Source: UBA947 sp031550975
GTDB lineage: Bacteria > Cyanobacteriota > Vampirovibrionia > Gastranaerophilales > Gastranaerophilaceae
Assembly (NCBI GenBank): GCA_031550975.1
Contig: JAVBOC010000005.1
Span: forward strand, 62,001 to 126,000
Direction of reading: 5' to 3'
DNA length: 64,000 nt
Made by a program: the position numbers and the translations under genes. Under the pieces are notes generated by a model. The model saw nothing but the letters and a program-made list of their open reading frames with translations, was not told the DNA's origin and searched no databases. Within the stretch, counting starts at the first letter, position 1; every line of letters begins with the position of its first letter. Shown here one piece after another: positions 17,672 to 26,776 of this stretch.

Positions 17672-18438
17672 ACGACCTCACTTCCTTTGAACACCGGCCC
17701 GTCGTGGCAAATGGTTTTGTTTACGACTTCGTATCCCTCCCCTTGGCCGGACTTTCCTAAGCCACCTGAAATATTTACCCCCTGTTTGATTTTTATGACA
17801 CAGCCTTTGCATACCCCGATGCCGCATGCCATAATTTTTTCCATTGCAATCTGTGTCTCAATCCCGTGTTTTTCGCCGGCTTTTGCGATTGCTTCTAAAA
17901 CAATATGCGGTCCACAAGCGTATATGATTTCAGGTTTGTATTCGTCGATTAGTCCTTCAAGATGGTCTAAAATACTGCCTTTTTTCCCCGCGCTGCCGTC
18001 AAATGTTATTACTTCATCAGGCTCAAATCCTTGTGGGATTTCGTCTGCGCTGTTGAAGGCACCAACCAATTTGCCGCCGGCAACTTGGCGAAGATAATAA
18101 GGAGGTGCAAGGCCAATGCCTGCGCCGATTAATAATGCTTTTTTATCCTTTATAGAATATCCGTTGCCAAGCGCGCCGATGAAATCGATTTCATCTCCAG
18201 GCTTTAAATTAGAAAGAAAAGCTGTTCCTTTGCCTTTGAGTTTGAATAGGACGGTAACGATTTTGCCGTCAAAATTCGCTACACTAAATGGTCTGCGCAG
18301 GGTCAGGTTATCACATAAAATAGAAATAAATTGTCCGGGTTTAATGTCGATTGGTTTTGAAGGCTCAAAAGTGAGGCAAACCGTATTTTTTGCCACAGTT
18401 TTAACTTCTTTAATTATCCCTTTGTGAATTTTTTTCAT
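17665..18438 (-). CDS. pyrK: Dihydroorotate dehydrogenase electron-transfer subunit
   Basis: FAD and 2Fe-2S protein that passes electrons from PyrD to NAD. The FAD motif is RRPFSVAN, the NAD domain has LLIGAGIGLAP, and the cluster Cys lie in CGIGVCKGC with a fourth in TICHDGPVF. The open frame runs upstream to a TTG at 18549, but that part overlaps an attenuator-like hairpin; I chose the ATG at 18438 (MKKIHKG), with 18450 as alternative. It is the first gene of the pyrimidine operon. Confidence 0.9.
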   Translation of the reverse strand: MKKIHKGIIKEVKTVAKNTVCLTFEPSKPIDIKPGQFISILCDNLTLRRPFSVANFDGKIVTVLFKLKGKGTAFLSNLKPGDEIDFIGALGNGYSIKDKKALLIGAGIGLAPPYYLRQVAGGKLVGAFNSADEIPQGFEPDEVITFDGSAGKKGSILDHLEGLIDEYKPEIIYACGPHIVLEAIAKAGEKHGIETQIAMEKIMACGIGVCKGCVIKIKQGVNISGGLGKSGQGEGYEVVNKTICHDGPVFKGSEVVW

Positions 18439-18458
18439 AATTTTGCCCATTATAGAAA

Positions 18459-18487
18459 AGAGGGAAAAGCAAATAGCTTTTCCCTCT
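18459..18487 (-). terminator. Attenuator-like hairpin in the pyrimidine operon leader
   Basis: A 12-base-pair perfect stem (AGAGGGAAAAGC on the plus strand, 5-base loop) followed on the minus strand by TTTCTATA, about 20 bases before the first pyr start. This layout suits transcription attenuation by pyrimidine level. No PyrR gene is seen nearby, so the sensor is unknown. Confidence 0.55.
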
Positions 18488-18533
18488 ATCAGTATATTTA
18501 TTAACTTTTTGTTTCCTTTACCTTCATACATAC

Positions 18534-18562
18534 ATTCAATCAAAACCAAAAAGGCATGTCAA
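18534..18562 (-). promoter_or_regulatory. Probable promoter of the pyrimidine operon
   Basis: TTGACA, 17-base spacer, TTGAAT on the minus strand. It would give a leader of roughly 90 bases containing the attenuator-like hairpin. Confidence 0.4.
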
Positions 18563-18666
18563 TAAATTTATTAAGCAATGTAAAAATTATCCTGATTTTC
18601 CTAAAGAAATTAAAGTATACGACCGATAACGCATTTAACAAAGAAATAAAAGTGTAGGAGAATAGT

Positions 18667-21600
18667 ATGCACAGACATCATTTTGCAGGTGGTCATAATT
18701 TTAATTTCAGGGGTGCTCATAGCTTTGGCCATTACTGGAACAATGTTCATGGATGTCAGCATCATTATTCTGGCGGTGGGCTTAACTCACTTGGCATGTT
18801 CGGCATTGGGAGTTTTGCATTAGGGCAGGCGTTGAGGGGCTTTGCGGGTGCATTTCCAGGGGGAATGATGTCTAATATGATGCAATATGGTATGCCGTTT
18901 GGCATGCAATATGGGATGCCAAATTTTGCATTTAATTCTTGGGGTAACCAAAATGGCTTTTTCCCTGTTTTTATGTTGAGTAATTTTATGAGTGCTCAGA
19001 ATCAGTCATCTATGGCAGAGTTTATGAAAAAATTCAATGCGACGAATGCAACTGAGACAGAATCGGAAACCAGTTCTAAAAAAATAAGCGCCTATAAACC
19101 AAGAGAATACACTTATTCAAGAGAGCCTAAAGATGTTGAAAACTCTGATATAAATGATGCTTCAAGCAAATCCAAAAAGTCAACAAAAGAGTCGTCTGCT
19201 GATGACAAACTTACTTCAAGTGCAAACAATAAAGGATTTCAGCCTGGTCGTGGACCTGAAAAGCCGAGCAGTGCTGAGGCTCAGAGTGCTGTAAAAACAC
19301 AAACAGCTAAAAACTCTGCTATCCAAGGGCAAGCTATCGCGGAAGAAATGGCACCTTGTTTTATTCGTACAAAAAGTGGTGCAGAAAGTGTTGAATTCAA
19401 AACCGCATTGAAAAAAGTTGATGCAGACAATGTTTATTATGTTATGAAGAGTTTTAAAGGTGTAGACGGTGACGGAAGCTATTTTGATGCCATCGATAAA
19501 AGTAGTTGGGCAGCAAACTCAGACAAACAAAATGCACTAAAACATATTGCAACACAAATGGCTTTTGCTGCCACTGAGGCAGGCGTTGACAAGGCAGATA
19601 TAGACGCATTTACAGAACAATTTGAAGCAGAGATTAAAAACCAATACGAGACATCTTGGTTGTCAGGTGCAGATGTTACCAAGCTCAAGACGCTATTTGC
19701 GGATATAACAAAAAAATACGAAGCAAAAACTTTGAATTTGACTGTTTCTGCAGATGCGACAAAGACTAATGCCGATACGGCCAATGCTACAGAGGGAAGG
19801 CTTGGTAAAAAATTAACAGCGAAACAACAGGAGCAAGCGCGCTTGCAAGGTGAATCTATATCAAGGCAACTATATAACATAGCGGTTAAATACTCGGGCG
19901 CTGTTGATGAAAAAGAGTGGAATGATGTGTTCTATGGCAAAGGCGGAACTGCAAGTAATCCTAAAGCAGACGGTATTACAAAAGACAATGTAGTGACCAT
20001 AATGACAGCACGCAATGTTGGCAGCGGTAAGAAAGAAAGTCTGGTTGCGTTGATTATGAACGAGATTACGGCTAGTAATACTAACCTATCAGCTGGGTTA
20101 AAACATCTTGCAAAGTGCCTCAAAGAAGCAGCAATTGCAGACGGGGCAGATTCAGAAACAGTAGAGCAGTTATTTAATGCTATTAAGAAGTCGGTTGATG
20201 GAGAATATATTGGCACGTGGTATAGAGCTTCTCAAATAGACAATGTTGAGCCGCAATTTGATGCGTTGTACAACCTTGCTGTTCAAAAATCCGCTGAAAA
20301 AGCTACCGGTATTGATAAAGTTGAAATAAATAAAGAAGCCGCGATGCAGAATCTTACTGAGGCTGCCGATGAAGAGCATAAGCAAGCAAAAACAGAGCAC
20401 GATACTGCGCGAAAAGACTATAGCGTTTGGGGTTGGATTGGTAATGGAGTTCGTTATGCCGCAGGAGCGGAAACAATTGGCGATGTCGAAGACAAACTAG
20501 GCGCATACGGTAAGGCGATAGAAAACCTTAATGTTGCCATGAAGCGCAGCCCGGAAGACTTTGAAAGAGAATACAAAAAGACTTTTGGAGTTAAGTTTGA
20601 TGCCAAAAAACTGACTACATATCAAAAAGAATTGCAAAATTACAACGAAGCATTTGCACTCAAAACTTTAGGGGGTGCAATAAGTGATTCGTTAGGGAAG
20701 CTTGGAGCGCGTGACTTGCTGAAAGCATATGATACTGAAAAATTTGAAACAAAGTTTGCAGAATTCAAGGCAAGCAAAAATTACAAGTCTCTTACATTTG
20801 ATAGTCTTAGAGGGGCTATTCAGGACAAACCTTTCGAAACAGTTGTTGAAGACAAAGACGGTAAACAAAAAACGGTTCCGATGTTTGATGACGCAGCAAT
20901 AAACGATATAATGTCTAATTATGCAAAAGAAGCAGGTAAGGATCCTGCAAAACTTACAGAGGATGAGAAGAAAGAATATTTGTTGAAATTCATGCTAGGT
21001 TCACAGGCAAGCTATCAGGCTGAAGCGGATGCGTTACGACGTGGAAGAACAGAGGCTGAAATGGAAGCTGAAATCGACGCAGCACGTAAATCTGCGTTTG
21101 GAACCAATGATATAGTTGATCATATTAAACGTTTTGAATCAACAATGAGAACAGTTGATATGGTCGCTACGGTTGCAGGCGAAATTGCATTAACTGTTGC
21201 TTTATCTTGTATCCCGGGTGGACAGGTTGCAGCAGGCGCAATATGGGCAGCAAGAGCCGTGAGAATGGCAAGTGTTGCTAATAAATTAGTCAAAGCAGCA
21301 AAAGTTGCAAAAACAGTAAAAACCGCTGTTAATGCAACCAAAATTGGTCGTGCTGCTGTCCAAGCAGGAACATTTGGGACAGCTGCATTCATTGCTAATG
21401 ACAAATCCTTATTGGGCAACAAAGATCACGGCGAAGCGCTTAAGCATGCCGCACAAATGGCAGCGTTTGGTGGTGCAGGATCAATGATTGGTGAAGGTTC
21501 GCGCATTCTTGGACAGGTGGCAGGTAAATCTGCTATGACAAGAGGTGCCTCTACAGGACTTTCCAAGTCAGCTCAACTTGGAACAGAAATTCTTACAAAC

Positions 21601-24600
21601 ACTTCAGCAAATGCCGCGGCGATTTTGGGTATTACAAGATTGTCAGGTGAAGCACAAGAAGTGAAAGATATTGCTACAATGACGGGCTTAATGCTGGTTA
21701 TGGAAATAGTAACACGAGGACGTGCTATGGTTAAGGGCAATAAAACCACTGCTATTGTGCCTAAGGGAGAACCGGCGAAACCGAATGCCCCTAAAGGTGA
21801 GCCAGCTGGACCGTACACTCCGCAAAATGCTGCTACGATTATTAAAAAAACCGTGGCTGAGGCAGAAAAAGCAGTACAAGACCTAAAAGTTTCCTTGGAC
21901 AATAAAATAAAAGAAATAAATGCCCTGCATTCTAAATTGGCTTCTGCAACTCCGGAAGAAGTGGCAAAGCTAAATGAAGCAATTAAAGCAGGCCAAGAAT
22001 TGGCAAAAACTATGCGCGAAGATTTACGTGTTGCAAGAGAAACTTTAGACAAGATTAAGTCAGAGCGCGTAGCAAATGCAACTGCCGCTGAAAAAGGTGT
22101 GAAGCCAGCGGATGTTAAAGGACCATTGCCACACAATGCGAAACCAATTTCTGTGCGCCCTGAGTTGGACAAATTTAAATTAGACCCTAAATTTAAGGTT
22201 ACTGATGGCGAAACTTTTATGAAAAAAGTCTGGGATATGATGGGCGATGATGTCGCAATGGGACCTCCATGGATACAGTATAATGCGCCAGGTGCGATGA
22301 GTCATTGTCCTTGGAAAATGCACCTGTTCTCAGTAGCTGATGCAGAGTGGCAAAAAATGGCGGAACTCATTATACCTTACTTAAAAGAAAAAGGTGTAAC
22401 ACATAAGACTTTGTTTAATTCTTCTATCAATAGACTCAAAGGTAATCAAGCTGGTAAAGCCTTTACAATCTACCCGGCTTCGCGGGAAGAATTTGCGCAA
22501 ATCGCAAAAGACTTAGACTACATCATTAGAAATAATGGTCTTGGTACAAGTAATGCAAACATTATAGGAGACAAGGCACTCGGAACAACCGGTAGAATTC
22601 ATTATAGATATGAATGGCGTTCAAAAAATCTTGAAGGACAGAATTATCAAAGAGAATTCTACGACGGCAACAGAGGTGCAAACAACCACCTCGCTAATGA
22701 TATGACCATAGCAGATGATCCGTTCTATAATTTCGATCCATCAGGGGCTGTGCGTGTTGCAGAACCACCAAGACAGTTAGGTTTTACTGCTGTGGAAACA
22801 AATGTAACTACTGCTGAAAAAAATATTATACGTAATATTATTGAGAGTGACAAACCATACGGAAAACTAACTCAAGTTGATAGAGATTTTCTCAAATCTC
22901 GAGGGATTACTGATGAAGCAGGCTTGAGAGAATATGTCACAAAAAGTAGAAATGCACAAAGTGCGATAGAACCTGCTGTGGGAGAGGTTGCAAAAGCAAA
23001 ATTCAGACAAATCGACAATCTTGATGCTGAAAATGCGTTTCATGTGATATTTAAAGATGGTACAAAATATGAACAGTGGACAACTCTGCAAAAAGATGCC
23101 ATGAAGCCTTACAAAATTAATAGCCAGGCTGATTGGGAAGCTTGCCTTGCAGAACACCAACAATGGCAGCAAGCTCAACTATCAGCAGCTGCAAAACAAG
23201 CTGAAGCTGTTGGAGTCAAACCAGGGAAATTTAGACAAATAAACAATTTGGATGCCGAAAATGCATTTCATATGATATTTAAAGATGGTACAAAATATGA
23301 ACAGTGGACAACTCTGCAAAAAGATGCCATGAAGCCTTACAAAATTAATAGCCAGGCTGATTGGGAAGCTTGCCTTGCAGAACACCAACAATGGCAGCAA
23401 GCTCAACTATCTGTGGCTGCAAAAAGAACTGAAGCTGCAGCAGCTAGATCAACAGTTGAAACAGCACCAACTTCACAGGCAGCCGAGTCTATAAAGGAAG
23501 TCAATATTAATGCTACCAAACCTATTAAAACTGTAGGAGTTCCACGCGAGGCAGTAAAATCTTGTAACGGATTGTTGAAAATGAAATCTCCGTTTGCCGA
23601 ATGGACACCGATAGAAAAAAATATGATGAAAAAATACTATCATATTACTGACCAAGCAAGCTGGGAAAGTTTTATGGTTGAACATGGATATTTGGCAAAA
23701 ACAATGGAAACTTCCGCAATTTCAGCCAAAAGAACTGAGACTGCCTCTACGCAACCTGTTAAGAAAGCTGCAACAGTGGCTGCAAAAGAAGCAATATCAA
23801 AAAAAGCTGTACAAGAGATCTCAGCATTAGGAGATACATTTAATCCTGAGGCAGTTAAAAATATTCTGGCACGTGACATGGGGATAAACCCGTCTCTGAT
23901 TGAGCTAAAGGCTGATAATTTTCTGGGAAAATGCGGTGATGGAAGTTTTGATATAATCAGCGGCATTATTTCCTACAAGAGTGGTATTAATACTGTCAAA
24001 AGTAATAACATAAGATTCGCAGCACTTTTGAGACATGAGCTTGAACATGTGCAACAGTATGCAAAATTATATAAAATGCTTGGAGCAGATGAATTTGAGC
24101 AGTTATTAAGGTTTGAAGTGCCAGATCTGCCGAAAAATGTGTTGAATAGAGAATTCTATGATAAAATGGCAAAAAAAATTAACACAGAAGGCTTTAATGC
24201 AGCAAAGTTTATAGAACAGTTGAAAAAACCTAATACCAGTAACTTGCTTCAAGAAACCAAAAGTAGTTATCAAGCCTTGCAAAATCAGCATATCTATGCA
24301 AGTGATCCATTTGAAATTGATGCTTACAGAGTTCAAAGACAAGTGGAAAGAGCATTTGGGATTAACTCTGGAATAAAAGTAGAAAATTCTGGAAAGCTTC
24401 TTGTTGCAATTGATCGTAAATTAAATAGAATTATTGAAAGAGGCAAAATTGAAGGAACAAAAAACACTCTATACGATACAATAAGTGACACAGCGACACT
24501 GGAACTTAATCCTGAGATGAAATCATTTATTGAAGAAGTACAATCAGAATTAAAGGTAAATATTAATGAATTTAAGCCTGATAGCTTAACCCCTGACCAA

Positions 24601-24738
24601 CGAAACAAGTTGGAACAAATAGCCCTCAAATATGAAAAATCTATAATGAGTACAGCAAAAAAAATACATTCAGAGGAAGAAGCTAGAGATCTGTATAGAG
24701 CAATAATGAGAAAGTTAAGAGCTCTGGAAGAACAATAA
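18667..24738 (+). CDS. Giant multidomain protein: lyase-like domain, repeats and HExxH metallopeptidase-like domain
   Basis: A 2,023-residue protein, unassigned as a whole. Residues 1-110 are His-, Gly- and Met-rich (nine His in the first 33). Residues ~230-830 are charged and helical. Residues ~830-1005 are Ala/Gly-rich and hydrophobic, possibly membrane-inserting. Residues ~1172-1360 resemble the phospho-Ser/Thr lyase domain of OspF/SpvC and of LanKC lanthipeptide synthetases: WKMH (K1217, H1219), KAFTIYP (1264-1270), RIHYRYEW (1310-1317) and DDPFYNFDP (1350-1358) come in the expected order. Residues ~1387-1690 hold four copies of a helical repeat. HELEH at 1790-1794 followed by DPFEIDAY is a zinc peptidase pattern. 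TAGGAG precedes the start; there is no signal peptide. A secreted effector or toxin is inference. Confidence 0.85.
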   Translation: MHRHHFAGGHNFNFRGAHSFGHYWNNVHGCQHHYSGGGLNSLGMFGIGSFALGQALRGFAGAFPGGMMSNMMQYGMPFGMQYGMPNFAFNSWGNQNGFFPVFMLSNFMSAQNQSSMAEFMKKFNATNATETESETSSKKISAYKPREYTYSREPKDVENSDINDASSKSKKSTKESSADDKLTSSANNKGFQPGRGPEKPSSAEAQSAVKTQTAKNSAIQGQAIAEEMAPCFIRTKSGAESVEFKTALKKVDADNVYYVMKSFKGVDGDGSYFDAIDKSSWAANSDKQNALKHIATQMAFAATEAGVDKADIDAFTEQFEAEIKNQYETSWLSGADVTKLKTLFADITKKYEAKTLNLTVSADATKTNADTANATEGRLGKKLTAKQQEQARLQGESISRQLYNIAVKYSGAVDEKEWNDVFYGKGGTASNPKADGITKDNVVTIMTARNVGSGKKESLVALIMNEITASNTNLSAGLKHLAKCLKEAAIADGADSETVEQLFNAIKKSVDGEYIGTWYRASQIDNVEPQFDALYNLAVQKSAEKATGIDKVEINKEAAMQNLTEAADEEHKQAKTEHDTARKDYSVWGWIGNGVRYAAGAETIGDVEDKLGAYGKAIENLNVAMKRSPEDFEREYKKTFGVKFDAKKLTTYQKELQNYNEAFALKTLGGAISDSLGKLGARDLLKAYDTEKFETKFAEFKASKNYKSLTFDSLRGAIQDKPFETVVEDKDGKQKTVPMFDDAAINDIMSNYAKEAGKDPAKLTEDEKKEYLLKFMLGSQASYQAEADALRRGRTEAEMEAEIDAARKSAFGTNDIVDHIKRFESTMRTVDMVATVAGEIALTVALSCIPGGQVAAGAIWAARAVRMASVANKLVKAAKVAKTVKTAVNATKIGRAAVQAGTFGTAAFIANDKSLLGNKDHGEALKHAAQMAAFGGAGSMIGEGSRILGQVAGKSAMTRGASTGLSKSAQLGTEILTNTSANAAAILGITRLSGEAQEVKDIATMTGLMLVMEIVTRGRAMVKGNKTTAIVPKGEPAKPNAPKGEPAGPYTPQNAATIIKKTVAEAEKAVQDLKVSLDNKIKEINALHSKLASATPEEVAKLNEAIKAGQELAKTMREDLRVARETLDKIKSERVANATAAEKGVKPADVKGPLPHNAKPISVRPELDKFKLDPKFKVTDGETFMKKVWDMMGDDVAMGPPWIQYNAPGAMSHCPWKMHLFSVADAEWQKMAELIIPYLKEKGVTHKTLFNSSINRLKGNQAGKAFTIYPASREEFAQIAKDLDYIIRNNGLGTSNANIIGDKALGTTGRIHYRYEWRSKNLEGQNYQREFYDGNRGANNHLANDMTIADDPFYNFDPSGAVRVAEPPRQLGFTAVETNVTTAEKNIIRNIIESDKPYGKLTQVDRDFLKSRGITDEAGLREYVTKSRNAQSAIEPAVGEVAKAKFRQIDNLDAENAFHVIFKDGTKYEQWTTLQKDAMKPYKINSQADWEACLAEHQQWQQAQLSAAAKQAEAVGVKPGKFRQINNLDAENAFHMIFKDGTKYEQWTTLQKDAMKPYKINSQADWEACLAEHQQWQQAQLSVAAKRTEAAAARSTVETAPTSQAAESIKEVNINATKPIKTVGVPREAVKSCNGLLKMKSPFAEWTPIEKNMMKKYYHITDQASWESFMVEHGYLAKTMETSAISAKRTETASTQPVKKAATVAAKEAISKKAVQEISALGDTFNPEAVKNILARDMGINPSLIELKADNFLGKCGDGSFDIISGIISYKSGINTVKSNNIRFAALLRHELEHVQQYAKLYKMLGADEFEQLLRFEVPDLPKNVLNREFYDKMAKKINTEGFNAAKFIEQLKKPNTSNLLQETKSSYQALQNQHIYASDPFEIDAYRVQRQVERAFGINSGIKVENSGKLLVAIDRKLNRIIERGKIEGTKNTLYDTISDTATLELNPEMKSFIEEVQSELKVNINEFKPDSLTPDQRNKLEQIALKYEKSIMSTAKKIHSEEEARDLYRAIMRKLRALEEQ
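22999..23454 (+). repeat. Two 228-base tandem repeats inside the giant gene
   Basis: Units of 228 bases (76 residues) in tandem; positions 23046-23183 and 23274-23411 read identically. They start with KFRQI(D/N)NLDAENAFH. Two diverged units flank them (about 22825-22960 and 23557-23740). The identity points to a recent duplication or gene conversion. Confidence 0.85.
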
Positions 24739-24810
24739 AAATTCCATATCCACGGGGCTTGTACTTTTATCGGCATTGACCTTGGTTTCTCTTTGTCTTT
24801 AAATAGATAA

Positions 24811-26679
24811 ATGGACTATGTAAATAACAAATTTGATTGTATAGTTGTCGGTGCCGGGCATGCGGGATGCGAAGCGGCGATTTCGGCGGCTAAACTCGGC
24901 TTGAAAGTTTTGCTCTGCACGCTCAACACCGATAACATTGCTCTAATGCCCTGCAATCCTGCAATCGGCGGGCCTGCAAAATCGACCCTTGTACGCGAAA
25001 TTGACGCGCTCGGCGGAGTTATGGGCGAAGCAGCTGATGCGACTTATATCCAGATGAAAATGTTAAATTCCTCCAAAGGCCCTGCTGTTCGCGCGCTTCG
25101 TGCCCAGTCTGACAAAAAAGAATACATGGCCTACATGAAAAATATTATTGAACACCACGAAAATATTTATTTGCGTCAAGCAGCGATAAACGGGGTAAAC
25201 GTAGTTGATGGCAAAGTTGTTGCTGTAATTGATGAGTTCGGGATAGAATTTAGCGCGCCATCGGTGATTTTAACGACAGGAACTTCACTTAGCGGCAAAC
25301 TTTTTGTGGGATTGCAGTCATATAGCGGGGGCAGACTCGGCGAGGCCGCAGCGATTGGCTTGTCCGATAGCCTGAAAAAATCGGGGATTAAAATTGCGAA
25401 ACTCAAAACCGGTACTCCGCCGCGTGTGGACAAGCGCACGATTGATTATTCAAAAATGATTATCCAACCCGGCGACGAGGAATTACATTTCTATTCATTC
25501 AAGCCGAACCGCCCGGTGCGTCCGCAAGTTCCGTGTTATTTAACCCGCACCAACGAAAAAACCCATGAAATCATTAAAGCAAATCTTGATAAATCTCCGA
25601 TGTATCAAGGACTGATTGAGGGCGTCGGGCCGCGCTATTGTCCTTCGATTGAGGATAAAATCGTTCGCTTTAGTTCCAACCCGTCCCATCATATTTTTAT
25701 TGAACCCGAAGGGCTTGATACGAACGAAGTTTATATCCAGGGCTTTTCAAGTTCGCTTCCGGCTGATGTTCAGGTGCAGATGCTTAGAACCTTGCCGGGT
25801 TTGGAAAATGTTCATATAATAAAGCCGGCTTATGCGGTTGAATATGATTACGTGCCAGCTGTTCAGACCCTGCATTCTTTGATGTCTAAGGATGTTAAGG
25901 GCTTGTTTTTTGCCGGTCAGATTAATGGTACAAGCGGTTACGAGGAGGCAGCGGCGCAAGGTTTGGTCGCGGGAATTAATGCTTATAATTATTTGAACAA
26001 CTCTGAAATGCTTGAGTTGTCGCGCGAATCCTCATATATCGGAACGCTCATTGACGATTTGGTTACAAAAGACATTAACGAGCCTTACAGAATGCTCACT
26101 TCGCGCTCTGAATATAGACTTTTGCTTCGCCAAGATAACGCTGATGCTCGTCTGACGCCAATCGGGCATAAAATCGGGTTGATTGATGACGCACAATTCA
26201 AAATATTTGAAGAAAAATACGAAGCGGTTGAAAAAGAACTCACACGTCTTCAAGAAACAAAAGTTTCGGCGACTGACGAAGTTAATGCGATTTTGGCTAA
26301 ATATGACGAACATATTGAACGCGGTATAAGACTCGCCGACCTTTTAAAGCGCCCGGGGGTAAATTATAAGGTGATACAGGAGCTTGAGGGCGTAGAAGGT
26401 TCGCAAGACAATATTGAGGTTGCTGTGCATGAGCAGGTGGAAATTCTGCTCAAATACGAAGGCTATTTGAAGCGCCAGGAGTTTCAGGTTGAACAAGCGG
26501 GAAAACTTGATAAATTTAAGATTCCTGAAAATATTGATTATGATAAGTTTGAAAATATTTCATCTGAAACCCGCGACAAATTGAAAAAAATCCGACCAAA
26601 AACTTTAGCGCAGGCATCACGAATCGGCGGAGTTAAACCGTCTGATATTTCAGTGTTGATGGTCTTGTTGAGCAGATAA
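24811..26679 (+). CDS. mnmG: tRNA uridine-5-carboxymethylaminomethyl modification enzyme MnmG
   Basis: FAD protein that, with MnmE, installs the carboxymethylaminomethyl group at wobble U34 of tRNAs. At 622 residues it is full length. The FAD motif VVGAGHAGCEAA is near residues 12-23, followed by the family block MPCNPAIGGPAKS and later PRYCPSIEDK and GQINGTSGYEEAAAQG. The C-terminus has the helical MnmE/tRNA-binding region. No good ribosome site precedes the ATG. The 72 bases between it and the giant gene show no feature. Related TrmFO and RsmG genes are also in the window but in other operons. Confidence 0.96.
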   Translation: MDYVNNKFDCIVVGAGHAGCEAAISAAKLGLKVLLCTLNTDNIALMPCNPAIGGPAKSTLVREIDALGGVMGEAADATYIQMKMLNSSKGPAVRALRAQSDKKEYMAYMKNIIEHHENIYLRQAAINGVNVVDGKVVAVIDEFGIEFSAPSVILTTGTSLSGKLFVGLQSYSGGRLGEAAAIGLSDSLKKSGIKIAKLKTGTPPRVDKRTIDYSKMIIQPGDEELHFYSFKPNRPVRPQVPCYLTRTNEKTHEIIKANLDKSPMYQGLIEGVGPRYCPSIEDKIVRFSSNPSHHIFIEPEGLDTNEVYIQGFSSSLPADVQVQMLRTLPGLENVHIIKPAYAVEYDYVPAVQTLHSLMSKDVKGLFFAGQINGTSGYEEAAAQGLVAGINAYNYLNNSEMLELSRESSYIGTLIDDLVTKDINEPYRMLTSRSEYRLLLRQDNADARLTPIGHKIGLIDDAQFKIFEEKYEAVEKELTRLQETKVSATDEVNAILAKYDEHIERGIRLADLLKRPGVNYKVIQELEGVEGSQDNIEVAVHEQVEILLKYEGYLKRQEFQVEQAGKLDKFKIPENIDYDKFENISSETRDKLKKIRPKTLAQASRIGGVKPSDISVLMVLLSR

Positions 26680-26686
26680 ATGTCTC

Positions 26687-26772
26687 GTCATTCTGAACTA
26701 AAGCGTAGAATATCAAAGTCTTGCAGCTTGTAACAATATTGCGATGCTCCGGGTAAAAACCTCAGCATGACG
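26687..26772 (-). repeat. Dispersed repeat R3, copy 1
   Basis: About 86 bases between converging genes, bounded by CGTCATTCTGAAC and CAGCATGACGG. Read on the minus strand it matches the copy at 50076-50171 at GTCATGCTGAG, AGCATC.CAATATTG and TTCAGAATGAC. Confidence 0.65.
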
Positions 26773-26776
26773 GAAA

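Noticed and set aside
21573..22172. Long antisense frame in the giant gene
   Set aside because: Reverse reading of Ala/Lys-rich codons gives long open frames; composition is that of a shadow.
22180..22750. Class III/IV lanthipeptide biosynthesis gene
   Set aside because: Only the lyase-like part resembles LanKC. No kinase or cyclase domain and no Ser/Cys-rich precursor peptide were seen nearby.
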